Source: Armatimonadota bacterium (GTDB lineage: Bacteria; Armatimonadota; Armatimonadia; Armatimonadales; Armatimonadaceae). From it: a stretch of DNA of 20,729 nucleotides. Where the stretch lies: positions 1-20,729 of the forward strand of contig JACMIS010000138.1 of assembly GCA_014381035.1 (NCBI GenBank), read 5' to 3'. The notes under the pieces are model-generated. The model was not told the origin of the DNA and did not search any database. It saw nothing but the letters and a program-made list of their open reading frames with translations. Of the stretch, positions 1-6,234 are shown in pieces; position 1 is the first letter of the stretch, and each line of letters begins with the position of its first letter. A program made the position numbers and the translations under genes.

Positions 1-38
1 AAATCCTCGTGTCACTGGTTCGAGTCCGGTAGGTGGCA
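1..38 (+). tRNA. tRNA-Phe, 3' part (5' part lies outside the window)
   Basis: The window opens inside a tRNA. Visible are the 3' side of the anticodon arm (aaatcctc), a GTGTC variable loop, a T-arm with stem ACTGG/CCGGT around TTCGAGT, and the acceptor 3' strand aggtggc plus discriminator A. The Phe identity is inferred from copy 2 at 1164-1217, where the anticodon loop CTGAAAA (anticodon GAA) is intact and 35 of 38 aligned bases agree. CCA is not encoded. The gene is probably complete upstream of base 1, but that cannot be seen. An intrinsic terminator follows directly. Confidence 0.8.
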
Positions 39-56
39 CTCAACATAATAGTTCAG

Positions 57-95
57 AAAGCCTTCTTCGCAAGTCGCGAAGAAGGCTTTTGTTTT
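57..95 (+). terminator. Intrinsic terminator after the tRNA-Phe
   Basis: A perfect 14-bp stem (57-70 with 76-89) around a 5-nt loop runs into TTTTGTTTT. It lies 19 bases after the tRNA 3' end, so it should end the tRNA transcript and insulate the cargo genes that follow. Confidence 0.88.
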
Positions 96-177
96 CAAGC
101 ATTATCGAGTTCGTTCGGAACAAATATCCGCTTTATAATTCCCAGGAGAGAGTCTTTTCGATTGCGGAAATTAAGCG

Positions 178-675
178 TTGGCAAAACTGACAGCAGAAAA
201 TTTGATCGGGACGCGTGGTGAAGCCATCTTCGTGGCAAAGATCATGGCTTTCTGTGGGCGAGATTTGCCTTATTTCGACCCGCATTTCCTCGGAGACAAG
301 TTTCCGATCTTCGACCATATCGTGAATGTTGTCGGCACCGCGAGCATAGAGGCATTCTTCTTTGCCCAGACGAAGACAACGAGCAGAAGGTATGTAATCC
401 GCAAGGATGGCAGTAGATTCCTCAATGTAGCTCTGACCAGAGACGAATGGAATGCCATGGTCGCCTACCCTGGACCGAGTTATCTGTTTGGGATAGATGA
501 GATCGGCGAGAGAGCCTACGTGGTTGCGGCGGACAGAATCGTTAAATCCGGCTTTGCCTCGATGCCCACGGACTACGAGGTGGATTGCCAGACTCTGAAT
601 CAACTTCACGATGAGGTGAGAGGCTACTGGAGTAGCCACGACCGCTCGTTCACGTCGAGATTTTCCATAAAATGA
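178..675 (+). CDS. DUF4365-like protein, PD-(D/E)xK nuclease fold, residues intact
   Basis: This 165-residue protein begins at a TTG, the first possible start after an in-frame stop at 172-174; no strong Shine-Dalgarno is visible. The layout fits the DUF4365 group of PD-(D/E)xK-fold proteins: an N-terminal helix with Glu15 (GTRGEA), Asp46 in a strand (PIFDHIV), and a strand with Gln64-x-Lys66 (FAQTKTT). That E...D...QxK series is what an active restriction-like nuclease core would carry. A basic segment follows (RRYVIRKDGSR). The stop overlaps the start of the next gene (ATGA), so the two are probably translationally coupled. Family placement is by motif only. Its role is unknown; a nuclease role in defence is a guess from the fold and the island setting. 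Confidence 0.7.
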   Translation: MAKLTAENLIGTRGEAIFVAKIMAFCGRDLPYFDPHFLGDKFPIFDHIVNVVGTASIEAFFFAQTKTTSRRYVIRKDGSRFLNVALTRDEWNAMVAYPGPSYLFGIDEIGERAYVVAADRIVKSGFASMPTDYEVDCQTLNQLHDEVRGYWSSHDRSFTSRFSIK

Positions 676-1163
676 ACAACAAGATGACCAATCATTTAAT
701 AGATGTTCGGGCGCGGGCACTCCTGACCGTTCGTCTGACGGCACGAAGCGATTTATCCGTGTCGGAACTCAGTCAGGATTCTGGCTTCGATTTTCTCGTT
801 CGTGTGCTTAAAAATGGCTTGGTGAGCAACCGAATGTTCGGAATAGTGCTCAAGGCGAGTGTTCGAGAGTACGACGCATATTCTATTGCTTTGAAAAGGG
901 AAGTTATCGCCAATTATAAAGATGTGCCTTTTCCCATCTGTTTGTTCTTTTTCTACATGGATACCGACAAAGGTTTCTACAAGTGGCTGGTAGAACCCCG
1001 ACTTTCTACGATGGGAAAGCCTGAATTGGGGGTGAGTGTGAAACATAGCCAATCGGACACGAATAATGCCTTTATTAACCCGGATGATCTTATTGAATTA
1101 AACGCGGATACTCTAGATAAGCTGGTTGGCACCGTGGATTCCTGGTATGACGCCCGGCAGTAA
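672..1163 (+). CDS. DUF4365-like protein, nuclease residues degenerate
   Basis: This 163-residue protein starts with ATG overlapping the previous stop by four bases. It has the same general layout as its neighbour: an N-terminal helix, a strand with Asp40 (DSGFDFLV), a strand ending in Lys61 (GIVLKAS), then a hydrophobic strand and an FYKWLVEP segment typical of DUF4365 proteins. The Glu/Gln that normally stands two residues before the Lys is Val59, and the N-terminal Glu is not evident, so a nuclease activity like that of the first protein is doubtful. It may be a non-catalytic partner. The TAA stop at 1161-1163 directly abuts the tRNA-Phe fragment beginning at 1164, so the gene fills its module to the edge. 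Confidence 0.65.
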   Translation: MNNKMTNHLIDVRARALLTVRLTARSDLSVSELSQDSGFDFLVRVLKNGLVSNRMFGIVLKASVREYDAYSIALKREVIANYKDVPFPICLFFFYMDTDKGFYKWLVEPRLSTMGKPELGVSVKHSQSDTNNAFINPDDLIELNADTLDKLVGTVDSWYDARQ

Positions 1164-1217
1164 TAGAGCAGAGGACTGAAAATCCTCGTGTCACCGGTTC
1201 GAGCCCGGTCGGTGGCA
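1164..1217 (+). repeat. tRNA-Phe 3' fragment, copy 2 (att-like repeat)
   Basis: From the 3' side of the D-arm (TAGAGCAGAGG) to the discriminator A this is a well-preserved tRNA-Phe: anticodon stem GAGGA/TCCTC around CTGAAAA (anticodon GAA), variable loop GTGTC, T-stem ACCGG/CCGGT, acceptor strand cggtggc. The 5' half is absent and coding sequence takes its place. Over the shared 38 bases it differs from copy 1 at three positions, one of them in the acceptor stem. It is a fragment, not a functional tRNA gene. Confidence 0.85.
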
Positions 1218-1229
1218 TTACTCACATCG

Positions 1230-1270
1230 AAAGCCGCTCTCAGTTATTTGCTGACAGCGGCTTTTTCGTT
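1230..1270 (+). terminator. Intrinsic terminator after tRNA-Phe fragment 2
   Basis: The arms AAAGCCGCT (1230-1238) and AGCGGCTTT (1256-1264) pair, with a further CAG/CTG inside, followed by a run of T. It stands at nearly the same distance from the tRNA end as the terminator after copy 1, and both stems begin AAAGCC. The duplicated unit therefore seems to have included tRNA end plus terminator. Confidence 0.82.
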
Positions 1271-1278
1271 GTCAGTGC

Positions 1279-1284
1279 TATAAT
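1279..1284 (+). promoter_or_regulatory. -10 box for the DUF4241-like gene (leaderless)
   Basis: A perfect TATAAT ends six bases before the ATG at 1291. Transcription would start at or next to the A of the ATG, giving a leaderless mRNA. No clear -35 hexamer is visible. Confidence 0.6.
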
Positions 1285-1290
1285 GAATTC

Positions 1291-1866
1291 ATGTCAGAAG
1301 TATCGCTGGATTCCTTGTCTCTGGCGTTCGCCAATACAGGCACTGTGGAAACGGTTGGTGTCAGTGGCGGACTTCGCCGCCGTCAGGTTGCCGATATAAT
1401 CTTGCCAACAGGTCGCGTCGGAATCGGTCTGCCAGGTGATCTTGTCAACATGCCGAGCAAGGTCGTCCCTGAGGTGTCCCCCGGTCGCTATCCGGTTTTT
1501 ATCTCTGCGGCGACGCACACCCCCCGTTCCTCCTTCGCATTTCTGTCGATTTTGTTTGACCCTGTACCGCCCAGCAACTGGCAACCCGTGGGGGGCTTCT
1601 TTACTGATAGCGGCGACGGTGCGATATATGATATTAGCCTCGCCGAAGTTGTACTACAGGTCAAGAGGGAGATGGATTTGAACCAATGGCATCGGCTCAA
1701 AATAGCAACCACGCACGAAGACGGTGATGGTAGCCTTCTCCTGGATCCGCAAACAGGAGCAAATGCGATTGTGTTCGACACGCACGATTTTTTCTATCCG
1801 GCATTTATCGGGTATGACGCTGCAGGTAAGACGGTCTGCCTCGTTATCGACGGTCGCCTCCAATAG
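1291..1866 (+). CDS. DUF4241-like protein
   Basis: This 191-residue protein starts with ATG directly behind a TATAAT box and without a Shine-Dalgarno. The middle of the protein matches the DUF4241 pattern: a PTGRVGIGLPGD segment, the SPGRYPVFIS motif, then a strand-rich part with Trp97 and a GGFFTDSGDGAIYD stretch resembling the conserved G-x-D-x-G-x-G region of that family. No signal peptide or membrane segment is seen, so it is probably cytosolic. The biochemical role of DUF4241 is not known to me. It is the only gene in the second tRNA-delimited module, and its stop lies 18 bases before tRNA fragment 3. Family assignment is by motif recognition. Confidence 0.65.
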   Translation: MSEVSLDSLSLAFANTGTVETVGVSGGLRRRQVADIILPTGRVGIGLPGDLVNMPSKVVPEVSPGRYPVFISAATHTPRSSFAFLSILFDPVPPSNWQPVGGFFTDSGDGAIYDISLAEVVLQVKREMDLNQWHRLKIATTHEDGDGSLLLDPQTGANAIVFDTHDFFYPAFIGYDAAGKTVCLVIDGRLQ

Positions 1867-1884
1867 TTGTCGTCGGCAATTCGA

Positions 1885-1928
1885 GACTGAAAACCCTCGT
1901 GTCACTGGTTCGACTCTGGAGGGTGGCA
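1885..1928 (+). repeat. tRNA-Phe 3' fragment, copy 3, decayed
   Basis: GACTGAAAA followed by ccctcgtgtcactggttcga aligns with copies 1 and 2 and ends in gggtggcA. The anticodon stem no longer pairs and the T-stem is damaged (ACTGG against CTGGA). About six bases differ from copy 1 over 38. The greater decay suggests it is the oldest of the three ends. No T-rich terminator follows. Confidence 0.75.
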
Positions 1929-2033
1929 TAATTCTAGTCCGTTCGTCAAAGTAGACGTCTTCAGTCGTTGACAGAGGATCGCTTTTCATTTCGCGGCAGG
2001 TTTGAAGAGTATGTAATCCGCTTGAAAAGTACA

Positions 2034-2062
2034 TTGCTGTCCGCCACTATTTTCGTTACAAT
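2034..2062 (+). promoter_or_regulatory. Sigma-70-type promoter upstream of the small unknown gene
   Basis: TTGCTG (2034-2039) and TACAAT (2057-2062) are separated by exactly 17 bp. Transcription would start near 2069. The non-coding stretch 1929-2328 holds this promoter and otherwise nothing I recognise. The first credible gene downstream begins at 2245 or 2329, implying a leader of about 175-260 nt. Confidence 0.55.
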
Positions 2063-2328
2063 ATGCTTGCAGGAACCAAGGTGATTTCGGACGTTGCATC
2101 ATACGGTTCCTTCAATGCCATAAACTTTTGGCGAATGGTTAAAGCAGAGACGCGTTTAGCCCGGATGGATTCAAGCGAAACGTGACGTTACCGTAACATC
2201 GTTGTCGGTAACCGCTTCCAGGGACAGAGACTGGCGAACAGTCCATGAAGAATGCCCTTGTTATAAAACCCAGCCAAATCAGGCGCAATCAGTCTATCGG
2301 GGGTGGCGCGAGGTCACCAGAAACGAGA

Positions 2329-2604
2329 ATGAAAATGCCGAAATATACTATCACAGCGCATTATTGCGTTGAGGGCGTGGATAAAGAACAAAAAACCCAC
2401 GTCATTTGCGAAGCCACGAACCCGCAAGAAGCACGGGAGAAACATTTCAGTTTGAACACGGATGGCATGGCGACCATCACCGGCGACGACTCGATGATCC
2501 TTATCACCCCAACCAATCTTGCCGCAGTCGAGATTCACCGAACCCCGACTCATGGGGCGATGCCCAGTGCGACCAATATGACAGTCGCTGGCTTCACTCG
2601 CTAA
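2329..2604 (+). CDS. Small hypothetical protein
   Basis: This is a 91-residue protein if started at the ATG at 2329; the same frame is open from an ATG at 2245 (119 residues), but the extra N-terminus is low in recognisable structure and looks non-coding. I do not recognise the family. The first half (MPKYTITAHYCVEGVDK onward) reads like a small beta-strand/helix domain with an alternating polar pattern, and the last 25 residues look disordered. No signal peptide or membrane helix is seen. It stands alone between the tRNA-Phe island and the glycosyltransferase, under the promoter at 2034-2062, so it may belong to the accessory region. Confidence 0.5.
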   Translation: MKMPKYTITAHYCVEGVDKEQKTHVICEATNPQEAREKHFSLNTDGMATITGDDSMILITPTNLAAVEIHRTPTHGAMPSATNMTVAGFTR

Positions 2605-2647
2605 ATCCGGCTGGCTAAGGCATGGCGGGCGTCACGGTCGAACCCGC

Positions 2648-2682
2648 AGGGCACCATCCGGTGAAACGCGAGTGCCCTTTCG
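2648..2682 (+). terminator. Weak terminator-like hairpin
   Basis: AGGGCAC (2648-2654) pairs with GTGCCCT (2672-2678), followed only by TTTC. It could end the small unknown gene's transcript, but the short T-run makes this tentative. Confidence 0.35.
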
Positions 2683-2716
2683 CATTGTCGCGTCAACGCC
2701 ATTGGGTCAAACAGCG

Positions 2717-2722
2717 TATAAT
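2717..2722 (+). promoter_or_regulatory. -10 box for the glycosyltransferase gene
   Basis: A perfect TATAAT lies 26 bases before the TTG start at 2749, which would give a leader of about 20 nt. No convincing -35 hexamer stands at the usual distance. Confidence 0.5.
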
Positions 2723-2748
2723 GCTACCGTGAAAGCCAGAGTAATATT

Positions 2749-4032
2749 TTGAGCGGCAAGCGCATCGTACTGACGACGTTCGGCTCGCTCGGGGATCTGC
2801 ACCCGTACATCGCCCTCGCAATCGGGCTACGTGAACGAGGGCACTCACCGGTTCTGGCAACGCACGAGGTGTATCGGAGCAAGATCGAAGGAGAAGGCAT
2901 CGCGTTTCACCCCGTCGCGCCGGACCTGACCGACTTCGGCGACGAGCGCGAGTTTACCCGGCGGGCGTTCGCGAAACACGGCGGCATCGAATTTCTGATT
3001 AAAACGGTAGTTATAAAGCCGCTCCGTCAGTCGTATGCCGATTTGGATGCGGCGGTGAGCGACAATACCGACCTGTTGATTGCGCACCCGCTGACGTTTG
3101 CCGCGCCGCTGATCGCGGAGAAGCGCAAACTCCCCTGGCTGTCCGTCGCGCTTGCCCCGGCGTCGTTCATGTCCGCCTATGACCCGTTCGTGTTTCCACA
3201 GGCACCGTTTATCAGTCGTTTACAACCGATGCTCGGTCCCATCTGGTATCGGAAATTGTTGAACGTGATTCAAAAAGTCCCCTATCGCCTGACAGACGAA
3301 GTACGCGCTTTTCGCCCCGAGATCGGTTTGCCATCTTCCACCGCCGATCCGCTTTTCGCGGGCCAATTTTCGCCGTTCGGCACGCTCGCCCTGTTTTCGT
3401 CCGCGTTGGGCGCACCACAACCCGACTGGCATCCGAAAACGGTGCAAACGGGCTTCTGTTTCTACGACAAGTTGGCAGCGGGAAGCGGCTTGACGCCGGA
3501 AACCGAGGCATTTTTGCAAACCGGGGAACCGCCGATTGTCTTCACGCTCGGCTCGGCGGCAGTGATGGACGCCGGGGCGTTTTACACGGTGAGTGTGGAA
3601 GCGGCGGCGCAATTGGGCAGGCGGGCGATTTTGCTTACCGGCAAGGACGCCAGCAACATCCCGGCGACGCTACCCGGCGGCGTGATCGCAGTCCCGTATG
3701 CCCCATACTCGGAACTGTTCGGTCGCTCGGCAGTGCTTGTTCATCAGGGCGGGGTCGGGACGACGGGGCAATCCCTGCGTTCGGGTCGCCCGCAACTGGT
3801 AGTCCCGCACGGGTTCGACCAGCCGGATAATGCTTTCCGCATGGTGCAACGCGGCGTCGGCAGAACCGTTGACCGTTTCGCCTACACCGTCCCCAACGTC
3901 ACGCGGGAGCTATCGACACTGCTGACGGACAAGCAGTACGCCGAACGCGCCGCGAACCTCGGGGAGCAGGTGCGGAACGAAGACGGGATTCACTCCGCTT
4001 GTGACGCGGTTGAAGCGGTTTTGGGGCAGTGA
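2749..4032 (+). CDS. Glycosyltransferase, GT1/MGT type (GT-B fold)
   Basis: This 427-residue protein starts at TTG; it has no alternative ATG near the N-terminal motif. The N-terminal half has the GT28/GT1 entry motif (TTFGSLGDLHPYIALA, residues 9-24), where sugar acceptors bind. The C-terminal half carries the nucleotide-sugar signature, HQGGVGTTGQSLRSG (332-346) followed by VPHGFDQPDNA (352-362), typical of UDP/TDP-sugar transferases that modify sterols, lipids or natural products. It should transfer a hexose to a small or lipid acceptor in the cytosol; donor and acceptor cannot be read from the sequence. It stands alone, convergent with the phosphatase gene, and its last codons form one arm of a long inverted repeat. 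Confidence 0.88.
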   Translation: MSGKRIVLTTFGSLGDLHPYIALAIGLRERGHSPVLATHEVYRSKIEGEGIAFHPVAPDLTDFGDEREFTRRAFAKHGGIEFLIKTVVIKPLRQSYADLDAAVSDNTDLLIAHPLTFAAPLIAEKRKLPWLSVALAPASFMSAYDPFVFPQAPFISRLQPMLGPIWYRKLLNVIQKVPYRLTDEVRAFRPEIGLPSSTADPLFAGQFSPFGTLALFSSALGAPQPDWHPKTVQTGFCFYDKLAAGSGLTPETEAFLQTGEPPIVFTLGSAAVMDAGAFYTVSVEAAAQLGRRAILLTGKDASNIPATLPGGVIAVPYAPYSELFGRSAVLVHQGGVGTTGQSLRSGRPQLVVPHGFDQPDNAFRMVQRGVGRTVDRFAYTVPNVTRELSTLLTDKQYAERAANLGEQVRNEDGIHSACDAVEAVLGQ

Positions 4033-4076
4033 ACCGTTCCGCTATGCGTCTGCGGCGGAACGGTTCACTGCCCCAA
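4021..4076. terminator. 22-bp perfect inverted repeat between convergent genes
   Basis: Arms 4021-4042 and 4055-4076 are perfectly complementary around a 12-nt loop. The left arm begins inside the glycosyltransferase gene and includes its last codons and stop; the right arm ends five bases before the phosphatase gene's stop codon. It probably terminates transcription from both sides although neither side has a long T-run. Confidence 0.6.
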
Positions 4077-4080
4077 GACG

Positions 4081-4818
4081 TTACACAGATTCGGCGGGGA
4101 AATCGGGCATGTGGGACACAGTAACGCGCCCCGAATCGTCTACCTGATACAGGGCGCGTTCCGGCAAACGCAGGGCGGTGAGCGGTCCGCCTCGTACCGC
4201 GCCGGTGTCGATCCCGATTTTGTCCGGGTGGACGCGGACTGCCTCGAACGGAGTATGACCATGGACGACGATCCGCCCCGACGGATTGTAGGAGTTGAGA
4301 AACTCGTCCCGTATCCAGAGAAGGGTTTCCCCGGTCGCCGTTTCCGGTTCCTCTCCCGGTAGAATCCCGGCGTGGATGAAAAGATACGGATCGGTGCCGG
4401 GTATTTCCGTTTCACTCCCCTTGAAAAAGGTGCGCGAGAGCGAGAAGAGGCGCGACAGTTGCTCGGGACAGGGCGCACTGAAAACTTGCGGCGGTTTCAG
4501 ACCCCAGGATTCCATCGCGGTCAGTCCGCCGTTACGAAACCAGTCGTAAGGGTCGTACTCGATCTCGGTCGGGTGCGGAAGGTGAAAATACGCCGCCGCC
4601 ATATCCTCATGGTTTCCCCACAGCGGGACCGTCCGGTCGGGTGCCTCGTCGTATTCCGCCAGTACACGCCGCACGACCTGTGCGGAACTCGCGCCGCGGT
4701 CTATATAATCCCCCAGAAAAACCGTGTAATCATTCTCGCCACGCGGGAGAAAATCCAGCAGCGTGCCGAGTTTCATTCCTTCGCCGTGAATATCCCCGAT
4801 TGCCCAAACGGAAGCCAT
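4081..4818 (-). CDS. PPP-family metallophosphoesterase (Ser/Thr phosphatase-like)
   Basis: This 245-residue protein is taken from the ATG at 4818. All signature motifs of the calcineurin-like PPP family are present in order: GDIHG (8-12), GDYIDRG (36-42), GNHED (68-72), HAG (149-151) and HGHT (186-189), which together bind two metal ions. Proteins of this size and layout are bacterial protein phosphatases, or diadenosine-tetraphosphate hydrolases in some lineages; substrate is not decided by the sequence. The frame is open to an ATG at 4845, but a TACAAT box lies between the two, seven bases before 4818, so I choose the shorter, leaderless start. It is cytosolic, with no signal peptide. Confidence 0.88.
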   Translation of the reverse strand: MASVWAIGDIHGEGMKLGTLLDFLPRGENDYTVFLGDYIDRGASSAQVVRRVLAEYDEAPDRTVPLWGNHEDMAAAYFHLPHPTEIEYDPYDWFRNGGLTAMESWGLKPPQVFSAPCPEQLSRLFSLSRTFFKGSETEIPGTDPYLFIHAGILPGEEPETATGETLLWIRDEFLNSYNPSGRIVVHGHTPFEAVRVHPDKIGIDTGAVRGGPLTALRLPERALYQVDDSGRVTVSHMPDFPAESV

Positions 4819-4825
4819 AGACAGT

Positions 4826-4831
4826 ATTGTA
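4826..4831 (-). promoter_or_regulatory. -10 box for the phosphatase gene (leaderless)
   Basis: Read on the minus strand this is TACAAT, seven bases before the ATG at 4818. The position decides the start: an ATG at 4845 would lie upstream of the transcription start. Confidence 0.55.
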
Positions 4832-4863
4832 CCTTTTGTTTGCACGGATGGTGCTTGCGCCCG

Positions 4864-4869
4864 TATAAT
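4864..4869 (+). promoter_or_regulatory. -10 box for the MalK-like gene
   Basis: A perfect TATAAT lies 147 bases before the ATG at 5017, divergent from the phosphatase promoter. TTGCAC 18 bp upstream is a weak -35 candidate. The leader would be about 145 nt; I see no known riboswitch in it. Confidence 0.5.
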
Positions 4870-5016
4870 ACCCTATCTCCCTCGCCACCGATGGCGTGTG
4901 TCCTACAGGCTCACTCGCCCGCTGTCATGCGTCGGTTCGGAAAAACAGCGTTTTTTCCGGGGCGGAACGGTATGTTCCCGCTCGGGCGAATTGAATCAAA
5001 GGACAATTGCAACACA

Positions 5017-6189
5017 ATGGCTCGCGTTACCCTCCGTAACCTCACGAAAGTTTTTAACGACCCGCAAAGCAAAAAAGAAGTCACCGCCGTAGACAATGTG
5101 AACCTGGAGATCGCCGACGGCGAATTCATGGTTCTCGTCGGACCGTCCGGCTGTGGCAAAACGACCACGATGCGCATGGTCGCCGGTCTGGAAGAAATCT
5201 CCGGCGGCGAAGTCTCCATCGGTGACCGTGTGGTCAACGATGTCCCTCCTCGCGACCGCGACATCGCGATGGTTTTCCAGAACTACGCCCTGTACCCGCA
5301 CATGAGCGTTTATGACAATATCGCGTTCGGTCTGCGCCTTCGAATGCTACCGTCACTCCCGCAACAACTGATGAACATGGCGGAAACGAACCGCATCAAA
5401 GCCGACATTGACCAGCGTGTACGGACGGCGGCGGAAACCGTGAACATCACGCAATATCTTGATCGCAAACCGAAAGCACTGTCTGGTGGTCAGCGGCAGC
5501 GTGTCGCCCTCGGCCGCGCCATCGTTCGGGACGCGCAGGTTTTCCTGATGGACGAACCGCTTTCCAACCTGGACGCTAAACTGCGCGTACAAACCCGAGC
5601 AGAACTGATCAAATTGCACCGACGACTCGGCGTTACCACGATCTACGTGACACACGATCAGGTGGAGGCGATGACGATGGGACAGCGGATCGCAGTGATG
5701 AACAACGGTCTACTCCAGCAGTGCGATACGCCGCTCAATGTGTACCATCACCCGGTCAATAAATTCGTCGCCGGATTCCTTGGTCTGCCGCCGATGAACT
5801 TTGTCGAGGACGCGGTCGTCAGCCAGAAGGACGGCAACGTTTCCGTGGATACTCCCGGCTTCTCGCTCCGGATTCCCGCGACAAAAGGCGAAAAACTGTC
5901 GGCGTATATCGGGAAAAAAGTCACTCTTGGGTTGCGCCCGCAAAGCATTCAGGACAAGTTCCTCGCGACGCCGGAGCAATTGGAAACCGGCACGGTCGTT
6001 CGGATGCACGTGGACGTTATCGAGCCGCTCGGCGCGGTGACAACACTCTTCCTGAATTCGGAAGGCATTAATCTGGTCGCGGAAGTAGACGCGGAGACCC
6101 CGGCGAAGGAAGGCGGTCCCCTCGACATGGTGTTAGACGGTGCCACCGCCTACGTATTCGACGCCGAAACCGAGTTGACGATCATTTGA
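5017..6189 (+). CDS. MalK/UgpC-type sugar ABC transporter ATPase
   Basis: This 390-residue protein is the ATP-hydrolysing subunit of a carbohydrate (or glycerol-3-phosphate) importer. Visible motifs: Walker A GPSGCGKT (42-49), Q-loop Gln88 (VFQNYALYPHMSV), signature LSGGQ (155-159), Walker B VFLMDE (175-180), H-loop His213, and a C-terminal TOBE-like part from about residue 280. Between Q-loop and signature there is a longer than usual segment (about 107-135, LRLRMLPSLPQQ and on) rich in Met and Gln. The frame stays open far upstream, but the conserved N-terminus MARVTLRNLTKVF fixes the start; AAAGGA lies 13 bases before it. No permease or binding protein is nearby, so it probably energises importers encoded elsewhere, as MsmX/UgpC-type shared ATPases do. 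Confidence 0.93.
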   Translation: MARVTLRNLTKVFNDPQSKKEVTAVDNVNLEIADGEFMVLVGPSGCGKTTTMRMVAGLEEISGGEVSIGDRVVNDVPPRDRDIAMVFQNYALYPHMSVYDNIAFGLRLRMLPSLPQQLMNMAETNRIKADIDQRVRTAAETVNITQYLDRKPKALSGGQRQRVALGRAIVRDAQVFLMDEPLSNLDAKLRVQTRAELIKLHRRLGVTTIYVTHDQVEAMTMGQRIAVMNNGLLQQCDTPLNVYHHPVNKFVAGFLGLPPMNFVEDAVVSQKDGNVSVDTPGFSLRIPATKGEKLSAYIGKKVTLGLRPQSIQDKFLATPEQLETGTVVRMHVDVIEPLGAVTTLFLNSEGINLVAEVDAETPAKEGGPLDMVLDGATAYVFDAETELTII

Positions 6190-6193
6190 CCCA

Positions 6194-6233
6194 CTCCCAC
6201 CCCTCTCTCCTTCCGATGAGGGAGGGGTGGGAG
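6194..6233. terminator. Bidirectional terminator hairpin
   Basis: CTCCCACCCCTC (6194-6205) pairs perfectly with GAGGGGTGGGAG (6222-6233), and four more pairs can form inside. It lies between the convergent MalK-like and DUF1854 genes, five bases past the former's stop. Confidence 0.7.
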
Positions 6234-6234
6234 G

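Larger units (their letters stand above)
39..1928. mobile_element. Putative tRNA-Phe-anchored accessory island made of two tandem modules
   Basis: Three tRNA-Phe 3' segments end at 38, 1217 and 1928 in the same orientation and divide the region into modules of 1179 and 711 bp. Integration by tyrosine recombinases into the 3' end of tRNA genes is known to leave the tRNA intact and a 3' duplicate at the far end of the insert. Two successive insertions, or one insert with an internal att site, would give this layout. The cargo is two DUF4365-like genes and one DUF4241-like gene. No integrase or excisionase gene is present in the visible part, so the unit would be a remnant or would depend on a recombinase supplied in trans. 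Confidence 0.55.

Noticed and set aside
1127..1217. Complete tRNA-Phe at copy 2, because ggcaccg occurs upstream at 1127-1133
   Set aside because: It is about 15 bases too far from the D-arm, no D-stem forms, and it lies within the coding end of the second DUF4365-like gene. I take it as chance.
977..1225. Minus-strand reading frame of 82 residues across tRNA fragment 2
   Set aside because: Its N-terminus is the antisense translation of a tRNA T-arm and anticodon arm, a well-known source of false small genes.
2063..2185. A 40-residue reading frame starting MLAGTKVISD
   Set aside because: Its ATG directly abuts the -10 box and so lies upstream of the expected transcription start; no Shine-Dalgarno and no recognisable family.
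4372..5016. A long N-terminal extension of the MalK-like protein
   Set aside because: It is the antisense of the phosphatase gene and crosses that gene's promoter; the ATPase family N-terminus begins at 5017.
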